Below are positions 1 through 5,598 of a stretch of DNA of 5,598 nucleotides, in pieces. Under the pieces are notes generated by a model. It was not told the origin of the DNA, ran no database searches, and worked only from the letters and a program-made list of their open reading frames with translations. This DNA comes from an uncultured Gammaproteobacteria bacterium (GTDB lineage: Bacteria > Pseudomonadota > Gammaproteobacteria > PS1 > Thioglobaceae). The position numbers were made by a program, and so were the translations under genes. The stretch covers positions 1 to 5,598 of the forward strand of contig CAJWNF010000043.1 in assembly GCA_913044155.1 (NCBI GenBank), given 5' to 3'. Numbering within the stretch: position 1 is the stretch's first letter; each line of letters opens with the position of its first letter.

Positions 1-866
1 TCGCCAACCCCAACCAGGTTGTGTTTGCAAGTTATGCCAAGCTCGTCAAGGTCTTTTTTATTTCCAATACCGGAAGCGAGGAGTATCCTGGGTGAATCTA
101 TAGTGCCAGCGCTAAGAATAATTTCTTTGCTGCAAACTAGTTTTTTAGCTGTCTCATTAATTATTATATTGACTGCTTTGGCGCAATCACCCTCTATATC
201 AATTGAGGTAACCGTTGCGTGTGTGAGGATTGTCAGGTTTGGTCTCGAAAGAATGGGCTCGACAAAGGCTGTATAGGAGCTCACTCGAGTGCCCTTGTTT
301 TGGTTTACATTGTAAATTCCTAGCCCCAATTGTGAACTAGCATTAAAGTCCGGATTATGGGGTAGGCCTATTTCCTTCCCAGCCTTAACAAATCGTTCAG
401 CCGCAGCGTTAGCATTTTGCGGCTTTACTACTGGCAACTCTCCTTCTGAAGAGTGATATTTCGGATCTCCACCGGTCTGGTCGTTTTCAAATTTTTTAAA
501 CACAGGCAGGACTTCCTCATAAGACCAGCCTTTACAACCCAGTCTAGCCCAATTGTCATAATCATTTTTGTTGCCTCGCATGTAGACCATACCATTGATT
601 GAACTCGAGCCGCCAAGACACCTGCCACGATTGATTGTGATGATACGGTTATTTAGGTTCTTTTGAGGTACGCCTTGGTATGCGTAATCAAATTTCTTAT
701 GGCCATAAACCCCAAAAATTCCTGCTGGAATTTTAATCCATGGGCTTTTGTCACTGCCACCTCCCTCGATTAAGCAGACGCTATTCTCAGGGTTTGCACT
801 GAGACGATTGGCCAACACGCAGCCAGCAGAGCCGGCACCAACGATAATGTAATCGTAACTAGTCAT
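1..866 (-). CDS. GMC family FAD-dependent oxidoreductase, choline-dehydrogenase-like, 3' end outside the window
   Basis: This flavoprotein probably oxidises an alcohol (choline or another small alcohol) to the aldehyde with FAD as cofactor. The first 288 residues are present and the frame is open to the window edge. GMC proteins usually have about 530-560 residues, so roughly the C-terminal half, including the catalytic His-His/Asn pair, is missing here. Residues 5-15 form the Rossmann dinucleotide-binding loop (DYIIVGAGSAG), followed by the ribose-binding acid E34 in LIEGGG. GMC signature 1 lies at about 81-104 (GRCLGGSSSING, then MVYMRGN as in choline dehydrogenases), and signature 2 at 252-268 (SAGTIDSPRILLASGIG). 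No His stands at the usual flavin-linking position, so FAD is probably non-covalent. The start at 866 gives the normal short N-terminus before the Rossmann strand. An in-frame ATG at 875 would add MQH. Neither has a good Shine-Dalgarno. It follows the DUF1989 gene after 30 bp, so it is likely in the same operon. The family is certain; the substrate is not, and no betA symbol is justified. Confidence 0.93.
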   Translation of the reverse strand, partial: MTSYDYIIVGAGSAGCVLANRLSANPENSVCLIEGGGSDKSPWIKIPAGIFGVYGHKKFDYAYQGVPQKNLNNRIITINRGRCLGGSSSINGMVYMRGNKNDYDNWARLGCKGWSYEEVLPVFKKFENDQTGGDPKYHSSEGELPVVKPQNANAAAERFVKAGKEIGLPHNPDFNASSQLGLGIYNVNQNKGTRVSSYTAFVEPILSRPNLTILTHATVTSIDIEGDCAKAVNIIINETAKKLVCSKEIILSAGTIDSPRILLASGIGNKKDLDELGITCKHNLVGVG

Positions 867-900
867 GTGTTGCATTTGGTTTTATGTAATTCAGTTTCAT
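859..900 (-). other. 13-codon mini-ORF bridging the DUF1989 stop and the GMC start
   Basis: An ATG at 900 overlaps the TGA stop of the DUF1989 gene as ATGA and reads 13 codons in another frame to a TAG at 861-859, five bases inside the GMC reading frame that starts at 866. Ribosomes ending DUF1989 translation could re-initiate here and be delivered to the GMC start, which has no good Shine-Dalgarno of its own. The peptide itself looks meaningless. This is suggestive geometry only; chance is a real alternative in a 30-bp AT-rich gap. Confidence 0.2.
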
Positions 901-1760
901 TCGTGACCATGATTGCCGGAGTATTGATTGATTGATGGTGGTCGCCAGCCATTCAAGCTGTCTTTATTTGGTTTATAGATTTCAATTTTCAAAGGGTAGC
1001 AGGCAGCCGAGTCGCTTGAGTGCGAGCTGCCGCAGTCTCCTCCAGGACATGCCGATAGAGCTCCCAATAAGTTAATTTCAGCAAACATTTCAATAAAGTC
1101 ATGAGGACGAACCGGGCTTGCTTTCATAAAATATTGGTGTGTTTGCCTGGTAAAGCCAGTACACATAAAAACGTTTAGAACATCGTGTACCAGTGGCTCT
1201 ATTTCAGATATTGCTTTATTTTGCTGTTCAGCTAGCGCCCTACAAAGATTTGAGTGGCAACAATAGTGATACTCTTCTCCGCTCAGCGCCAGGTGGGTGT
1301 AGGGGTCGCAACGAGTTCCAATCACATCGTGTACGCTAGCGCCATCTTCATCCCAGCCATACCAATCTAGTGTGTCGTGAGTGATAGTTGCGATTGGCCT
1401 GAGAAAAGGAAAATTTGAGTATAGACAATCACCGGTACTAACATGGGTGCCATAAAGTGCCCTCGTTTTACCGCTATAAAAGTGCTCCTTGATGTTGTCA
1501 TTGTTCCAAAGGTTTAGATCTCCTACTTGTGGGCCTTCACTACATATTATTCGAAAAAAATGGCCTGCAGGAACGACAAAAGTTTTTGCCTCTCTTGGAG
1601 GTATGATGGTTTCATCAATTAAAGTTAATTGCTTTCTTGCAGACTCGTAGAGATCGCTATTATATTGAGGCAGGCGATCCAATGGATAGGCAATAACTGG
1701 TTTGTGTCGTAGTCGTTTATGTGCATCAAGAGGAGCCTGGTTTTGTTTGATATTTTTCAT
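897..1760 (-). CDS. DUF1989 protein (urea carboxylase-associated / carboxyguanidine deiminase superfamily)
   Basis: This is a complete 287-residue protein with one DUF1989 domain at about residues 50-260. Landmarks are the Gly-rich strand-turn GPQVGDLNLW (76-85), DVIGTRCDPYTH (145-156), the His/Cys cluster YHYCCHSNL (164-172), VHDVLNVFMCTGF (191-203), YFMKASPVRPHDFIEMF (210-226) and LSACPGGDCG (235-244). Family members with determined structures bind a metal. Here C151, the H166-C167-C168-H169 cluster and C238 are candidate ligands (inference). Known relatives occur beside urea or guanidine carboxylase, and a DUF1989 pair (CgdAB) deiminates carboxyguanidine. This copy is single and belongs to the clade carrying the HSNL and VHDVLNVF motifs, whose function I do not know. 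The first 50 residues are polar, with no signal peptide or membrane segment, so it is probably cytosolic. The start is supported by GGAGAGGG seven bases upstream. It lies 66 bp after the hydantoinase gene, which suggests work on the same or a linked nitrogen compound. The family is firm; the reaction is unproven. Confidence 0.93.
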   Translation of the reverse strand: MKNIKQNQAPLDAHKRLRHKPVIAYPLDRLPQYNSDLYESARKQLTLIDETIIPPREAKTFVVPAGHFFRIICSEGPQVGDLNLWNNDNIKEHFYSGKTRALYGTHVSTGDCLYSNFPFLRPIATITHDTLDWYGWDEDGASVHDVIGTRCDPYTHLALSGEEYHYCCHSNLCRALAEQQNKAISEIEPLVHDVLNVFMCTGFTRQTHQYFMKASPVRPHDFIEMFAEINLLGALSACPGGDCGSSHSSDSAACYPLKIEIYKPNKDSLNGWRPPSINQYSGNHGHE

Positions 1761-1767
1761 AATTCAA

Positions 1768-1775
1768 CCCTCTCC
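1768..1775 (-). promoter_or_regulatory. Shine-Dalgarno of the DUF1989 gene
   Basis: On the minus strand GGAGAGGG stands seven bases before the ATG at 1760. This is a strong purine-rich match to the 16S rRNA tail at normal spacing and fixes the start of the DUF1989 gene. It is the only clear ribosome binding site among the three genes, so this gene may be translated independently of its upstream neighbour. Confidence 0.75.
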
Positions 1776-1787
1776 AGTATTGATGAT

Positions 1788-1804
1788 GAGCGTCCAAAAC
1801 GCTC
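1788..1804. other. Short inverted repeat between the hydantoinase and DUF1989 genes
   Basis: GAGCG (1788-1792) and CGCTC (1800-1804) can pair as a 5-bp stem with a 7-base loop. No T-run follows on either strand, so it does not look like an intrinsic terminator and should not split the operon. It may be a weak mRNA hairpin just upstream of the DUF1989 ribosome binding site, or chance. Confidence 0.3.
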
Positions 1805-1826
1805 TGCTCCATTATAAATAGATATA

Positions 1827-4800
1827 TTAGTCGGGATTGCCATAACCGCCACCGCCAGGAGTTTTTAAGATAAAAACATCATTTTTATTAACTTCAATTT
1901 GACCTTTTGTTCCTATATTCGTCACTTTTTTATCAGAGTGAACGACATAATTTTCACCAACCGCTCCGGGTTCGCCTCCTGCAATTCCGTAAGGAGGTAC
2001 TATTCGATGTCCCGCAATTATATTAACAGTCATTGGTTCAAGAAAGCGCATTTGTCGATTAACTCCTTCTCCACCTTTATGTTTACCCTTGCCCCCTGAA
2101 TTCTTTCTAATTTCAAAAGTTTCAAGTCTCACAGGAAAGCGCCACTCTAAAACTTCTGGGTCTGTTAGTCTGGTATTAGTCATATGAGTATGCACTGCAT
2201 TGCAGCCGTTTTGCTTGGCACTAGCGCCAGAACCACCGCATATAGTCTCGTAGTTTTGTATCCTGTTATTGCCCCAAATGTAATTATTCATTGTGCCCTG
2301 AGATGCAGCCATTGTTCCAAGGGCACCAAACAGCGCATCAACAATATATTGGGAAGTTTCAACATTGCCTGCGACAACTGCGGCGGGGTAGACGGGATTA
2401 ATCATGCTATCAACAGGTATGATTATATTTAGTGGCTTAAAGCAACCGCTGTTAAGTGGAATGTCGTCATCAATGAGACAGCGAAAAACATATAGAACTG
2501 CGGCATAGCAGATTGCAGTTGGAGCGTTGTAGTTGCCAGGGTGCTGTGAACTGGTACCAGTAAAATCAATCGTGGCGCAGCGGTTGAGTTTATCAACCTT
2601 AATGGCAACGCTTATCTGATGGCCGTCATCCATTTTATAAGTGAAATCAGAGTCTTTTAATACATCAATCACTCTTCTTACTGACTCTTCAGCGTTGTCT
2701 TGCACGTGCTGCATATAGGCATGGACGACTTCCAAGCTGTATCGATCAATAACTCTATTGAGTTCCTGTGCGCCTTTCTCGCAGGCAGCCACCTGAGCCT
2801 TTAAGTCAGCGATATTTTGATCGGAATTGCGGGACGGATAAGGACCAGAATTCAGTAGTTCCTCAATCTCAGATTCTAAGAATTTGCCCTCAGATACCAA
2901 TTTGAAATTATCAATCAGGATGCCCTCCTCTTCAACATGGATTGAATGAGCTGGCGCAGAGCCAGGTGTAATGCCACCGATATCGGCATGATGACCTCGA
3001 CTGGCAACATAGAAAACTACCTTTTCGCCTGAAATATCAAAAACTGGTTTTATCAAAGTAATATCGGGCAGGTGGGTTCCACCATTGTAGGGCGCATTCA
3101 TAAGATAAGCATCACCAGGCTTCATTGTTTTATAGTTTTCACGAATAATGGTTTTGATTGAATCGCTCATGGAGCCTAGATGGACCGGCACATGAGGTGC
3201 ATTGGCTACAAGGTCGCCATTTGGGGTAAATATGGCACAGGAAAAATCTAACCTCTCTTTTATGTTTACAGAGGCGGCTGTGTTTTCAAGTACTGTACCC
3301 ATCTGTTCTGCCACATTCATAAATAAATTGTTAAAGATTTCTAGCATTACTGGATCCACACTCGTGCCGATAGCGTGCTGGCGTGCTAAAGGTTTTGCTC
3401 TTTTTAGAATTAAATCGTTATTCGCGGAAAGTTCGGCTTGCCAGCCAGGCTCGACAATTATAGTGGAGGTATCCTCAACAATAACGGCTGGCCCTGGGAG
3501 GGATATTCCGGTGGCAACTTGATCTCTGTTGTAGAAGGCCGTTTCTTGAGACTTGCCATTCATCACTACTTGTTTTTTGGTTAATAATTTATGTGCAGCG
3601 TTTTTGTTTCTTGTCTTATTATTGACGCTCAGCTCGCTTTTTGAGACCGTCTCAACTTGTATTGATTCTACAATCAGCTGTTTTTCTTTCGAGATAAAGC
3701 CAAATCTAGCTTGATGGGCATCCTCAAACGCAAGAATTATCCTGTCGATAGAGTCAAATTTAATAGATAAAGCGCTATCACTGCCATCGTAACGAATCTG
3801 TAGACGATAATAATACTTTAACGAAGAAGCTCCTATACCCTGTTCGGACATTTGTCTAGTGCCCTTAAGTTTTAGTGATTCCAGTTCTGTTTCAATAGTT
3901 TTTATAAGGTCAATGTGCAATATCGACTCGATAGCTAAATCATTAATAACTCTTGTATCCGCCAAGCCCATTCCGAAGGCTGATAAAACCCCTGCAAATG
4001 GATGAAGATGTATATTTTCTATACCTAAACTATCTGCCACCAGGCATGCGTGTTGTGCGCCAGCGCCACCAAAACAAGACATCGTATAATTGCTGACATC
4101 ATAGCCTCGTTGGACTGAAATCTTTTTGATTGCATTGCTCATATTATCGATAGCAATAGAAAGAAACCCTTCAGCAACTTCCTTAGGATTTACTTGGTTG
4201 CCTGTAGCCTGGCTAATATTTTTTGCAAGTGCATTAAATTTATCCTTAACTATTTCAGCATCAAGTGGTTGATCGGCATTTGGACCAAACACTTTTGGGA
4301 AGTAATCTGGATTTAATTTGCCCAACATGACATTGCAGTCTGTAATCGTTAGAGGGCCGCCGTTTCTGTAGCAAGCCGGTCCAGGTTTTGCTCCTGCAGA
4401 GTCCGGGCCTACTCTGTATCTAGCGCCATCAAAATGAAGAATCGAACCACCACCAGCTGCTACCGTATGAATCAGCATCATTGGTGCACGACAACGCACC
4501 CCTGCAACTTCCGTTTCGGAAGTACGTTCATAATCTCCAGCATAATGCGAAACGTCGGTCGAAGTGCCGCCCATGTCGAATCCAATAAGTTGATTTAGAG
4601 AGGACGCTTCACATGTTTTGACCATGCCAACAACTCCACCCGCGGGGCCTGAAAGGATTGCATCTTTGCCTTGAAAGAAGCGCGCATCGGTCAGACCACC
4701 ACTGGATTGCATAAACATTAGCCGACCTTTTTCCTTCGCTTTTTTGCCTAGAGCGTGTTCAACCTGGTTAACGTAATGCCTAATAATTGGGGAAAGGTAG

Positions 4801-5459
4801 GCATCCATAACCGTTGTATCGCCTCTTGGAATAATTTTCATCAGGGGGCTCACACGATGGCTGACAGATATTTGCTTGAAGCCAATTTTTTTTGCCAATT
4901 TTTCAATTAGTTTTTCGTGTTCATTGAAACGGTATCCATGCAATAGTACGATGGCGATTGATTTGCAGCCACTATGAAATGCCTTTAGGAGTTGCAGTTC
5001 CGTTTTGTCTACATTGAGCGCACAAATGCATCTGCCTTGGGAGTCGAGACGCTCATCAATTTCAATGACTTCAGAGTAAAGCATTTCTGAAAGCTGAATA
5101 TCAAGATCAAAAAGTCTTGGACGGTTTTGATAACCTATTCTTAGTATGTCCTTAAAGCCCTTCGTAATAGCAAGCACAGTTTTCTCACCTTGGCGTTCAA
5201 GTAGAGCATTAGTTGCAACAGTCGTACCCATTTTGATTGTGTGAATTTCCGACATAGGGATAGCCTCTTGTTGGCTAATCCCTAATAAATCTCGAATACC
5301 TTGAATAGCTGCATCAGGGTAATGTTTTGAATTTTCTGAGAGTAGCTTGTGTATAGCAATTTCGCCGTTAGGGTTGCATCCTATGACGTCTGTAAAAGTT
5401 CCACCACGATCAATCCAAAATTGCCAAAGTTTTTTGTCCTGTTGAGTTTTTAAATTCAT
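1827..5459 (-). CDS. Fused hydantoinase A/B protein, 5-oxoprolinase type (ATP-dependent)
   Basis: Enzymes of this family use ATP to open a cyclic amide; 5-oxoprolinase turns 5-oxo-L-proline into L-glutamate. The protein has 1210 residues, close to the roughly 1200-1290 of fused 5-oxoprolinases. The HyuA half comes first. The N-terminal ATPase lobe has the phosphate motif DRGGTFTDV (17-25). The core (about 205-500) has GFDMGGTSTDV (293-303), VAAGGGSI (333-340), GPDSAGAKPGPACY (351-364), CFGGAGAQHA (462-471) and FAGVLSAFGMGLAD (488-501), the last typical of 5-oxoprolinases. An A C-terminal domain runs to about 690. The HyuB half (about 700-1210) has APYNGGTHLPD (789-799), RGHHADIGG (821-829), DFTGTS (965-970) and a Gly-rich tail TPGGGGYGNPD. 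By analogy with acetone carboxylase, H796, D799 and H823 or H824 may bind a metal (inference). Every main motif is intact with no frameshift. The start is fixed by an in-frame TGA directly before the ATG and by the distance to the first ATPase motif, though no Shine-Dalgarno is visible. It is the first gene of the likely operon and cytosolic. A hydantoin or other lactam is a possible alternative substrate. Confidence 0.95.
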   Translation of the reverse strand: MNLKTQQDKKLWQFWIDRGGTFTDVIGCNPNGEIAIHKLLSENSKHYPDAAIQGIRDLLGISQQEAIPMSEIHTIKMGTTVATNALLERQGEKTVLAITKGFKDILRIGYQNRPRLFDLDIQLSEMLYSEVIEIDERLDSQGRCICALNVDKTELQLLKAFHSGCKSIAIVLLHGYRFNEHEKLIEKLAKKIGFKQISVSHRVSPLMKIIPRGDTTVMDAYLSPIIRHYVNQVEHALGKKAKEKGRLMFMQSSGGLTDARFFQGKDAILSGPAGGVVGMVKTCEASSLNQLIGFDMGGTSTDVSHYAGDYERTSETEVAGVRCRAPMMLIHTVAAGGGSILHFDGARYRVGPDSAGAKPGPACYRNGGPLTITDCNVMLGKLNPDYFPKVFGPNADQPLDAEIVKDKFNALAKNISQATGNQVNPKEVAEGFLSIAIDNMSNAIKKISVQRGYDVSNYTMSCFGGAGAQHACLVADSLGIENIHLHPFAGVLSAFGMGLADTRVINDLAIESILHIDLIKTIETELESLKLKGTRQMSEQGIGASSLKYYYRLQIRYDGSDSALSIKFDSIDRIILAFEDAHQARFGFISKEKQLIVESIQVETVSKSELSVNNKTRNKNAAHKLLTKKQVVMNGKSQETAFYNRDQVATGISLPGPAVIVEDTSTIIVEPGWQAELSANNDLILKRAKPLARQHAIGTSVDPVMLEIFNNLFMNVAEQMGTVLENTAASVNIKERLDFSCAIFTPNGDLVANAPHVPVHLGSMSDSIKTIIRENYKTMKPGDAYLMNAPYNGGTHLPDITLIKPVFDISGEKVVFYVASRGHHADIGGITPGSAPAHSIHVEEEGILIDNFKLVSEGKFLESEIEELLNSGPYPSRNSDQNIADLKAQVAACEKGAQELNRVIDRYSLEVVHAYMQHVQDNAEESVRRVIDVLKDSDFTYKMDDGHQISVAIKVDKLNRCATIDFTGTSSQHPGNYNAPTAICYAAVLYVFRCLIDDDIPLNSGCFKPLNIIIPVDSMINPVYPAAVVAGNVETSQYIVDALFGALGTMAASQGTMNNYIWGNNRIQNYETICGGSGASAKQNGCNAVHTHMTNTRLTDPEVLEWRFPVRLETFEIRKNSGGKGKHKGGEGVNRQMRFLEPMTVNIIAGHRIVPPYGIAGGEPGAVGENYVVHSDKKVTNIGTKGQIEVNKNDVFILKTPGGGGYGNPD

Positions 5460-5484
5460 TCACTACGGAGCTAAGTTTGAATTG

Positions 5485-5506
5485 ATATAGTATATTTGAA
5501 ATTCAA
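5485..5506. repeat. Two abutting 11-bp AT-rich dyads upstream of the hydantoinase gene
   Basis: ATATAGTATAT (5485-5495) and TTGAAATTCAA (5496-5506) are each perfect odd palindromes and lie end to end. A further copy of TTGAATT at 5477-5483 pairs with AATTCAA at 5500-5506 as an inverted repeat with a 16-bp spacer. They sit about 26-47 bp before the start codon, within the untranslated leader or core promoter. They could be regulator half-sites or only a by-product of low-complexity AT sequence. Confidence 0.22.
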
Positions 5507-5550
5507 CCTCCAAATTTTGTTATGGCTAGATAGATAAAATAAAAAAATGA

Positions 5551-5579
5551 TTGACTTTTATTATATTTAGGAACAAAAT
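5551..5579 (+). promoter_or_regulatory. Possible rightward sigma70-type promoter
   Basis: On the plus strand TTGACT (5551-5556, five of six matches to TTGACA) is followed after 17 bases by CAAAAT (5574-5579, four of six matches to TATAAT). If real, it would drive a divergent gene beyond the right edge, such as a regulator. In DNA this AT-rich such matches arise easily, so support is weak. Confidence 0.25.
5560..5565 (-). promoter_or_regulatory. Candidate -10 box (TATAAT) for the operon
   Basis: The minus strand reads a perfect TATAAT about 95 bases before the hydantoinase ATG. No good -35 hexamer stands 16-18 bases upstream: that position falls in and beside the AATTCGCGAATT palindrome, which would fit an activator- or repressor-dependent promoter. 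Other possible -10 sequences on the minus strand (TATACT, TATATC at about 5485-5495) are closer to the gene. Which is used is unknown. Confidence 0.3.
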
Positions 5580-5588
5580 TCGCGAATT
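5577..5588. promoter_or_regulatory. Perfect 12-bp palindrome, operator-like
   Basis: AATTCGCGAATT is self-complementary over 12 bp, with a GC core in an otherwise AT-rich region. It ends 11 bp upstream of the minus-strand TATAAT and overlaps the -10 of the possible plus-strand promoter, so a bound dimeric regulator could affect both directions. No regulator gene is in the window and I do not recognise the site as belonging to a named family. Confidence 0.3.
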
Positions 5589-5598
5589 AGTGTCATCT

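Larger units (their letters stand above)
5460..5598. promoter_or_regulatory. AT-rich intergenic region with the probable operon promoter
   Basis: This 139-bp stretch contains no plausible coding sequence: the ATGs present on the plus strand (near 5521 and 5548) hit stops within a few codons. It lies directly upstream of the first gene of the minus-strand cluster and is much more AT-rich than the genes. It holds several possible -10 elements and three perfect small palindromes, listed separately. The gene beyond the right edge is not visible, so whether this region is a divergent promoter region cannot be settled. Confidence 0.6.

Noticed and set aside
19..276. Plus-strand open frame of 85 codons
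   Set aside because: It is antisense to the GMC gene, whose minus-strand frame carries signature motifs across this exact stretch. The frame has no ribosome binding site and no recognisable domain.
428..628. Minus-strand open frame of 66 codons
   Set aside because: It lies in another frame inside the GMC gene over the conserved FAD-binding signature region, and its product resembles nothing known.
1..866. Assigning the GMC gene as betA (choline dehydrogenase)
   Set aside because: Signatures show the family only. GMC paralogues with many substrates share them, the C-terminal half is missing, and no betaine aldehyde dehydrogenase or betI is visible.
1788..1804. Rho-independent terminator after the hydantoinase gene
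   Set aside because: The stem is only 5 bp and no run of T follows on either strand.
1811..1816. TATAAT on the minus strand between the hydantoinase and DUF1989 genes as an internal promoter
   Set aside because: The hexamer is perfect, but the sequence 16-18 bases upstream has no -35 likeness and the gap is AT-rich, so it is not listed as a promoter.
1899..3522. Three plus-strand open frames (1899-2099, 2184-2432, 3202-3522)
   Set aside because: All are antisense to the HyuB half of the fused hydantoinase and the linker before it, where the minus-strand frame is clearly conserved. Cys- and Ser-rich nonsense composition fits shadow frames.

Overview
The window holds a stretch of one minus-strand gene cluster, probably a single operon, from a bacterium with moderately AT-rich DNA. 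The protein families and overall style suggest a proteobacterium, perhaps a marine or soil gammaproteobacterium. That placement is a guess from family resemblance; there is no rRNA, tRNA or marker gene here to support it. No mobile element, CRISPR array, tRNA or rRNA was seen.

All three genes read right to left. First is a complete 1210-residue fused hydantoinase A/B (5-oxoprolinase-type) protein at 5459-1827. After 66 bp comes a complete 287-residue DUF1989 protein (urea-carboxylase-associated / carboxyguanidine-deiminase superfamily) at 1760-897. After 30 bp comes the N-terminal 288 residues of a FAD-dependent GMC (choline-dehydrogenase-like) oxidoreductase starting at 866, whose C-terminal half runs off the left edge. 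Coding density is high, the gaps are short and no convincing terminator separates the genes, so co-transcription is likely.

The right end (5460-5598) is non-coding and very AT-rich. It holds the probable promoter region for the operon: a consensus TATAAT on the minus strand, a possible divergent promoter on the plus strand, a perfect 12-bp palindrome beside both, and smaller AT-rich dyads nearer the start codon.

Functionally, the set looks like a small catabolic module. One enzyme opens a cyclic amide with ATP (5-oxoproline or a hydantoin/lactam relative). A DUF1989 enzyme may act on a C-N bond of a guanidine, urea or amide type. A flavin dehydrogenase oxidises an alcohol or amine-alcohol. 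The individual families are clear; the joint substrate is unknown and is the main open question.
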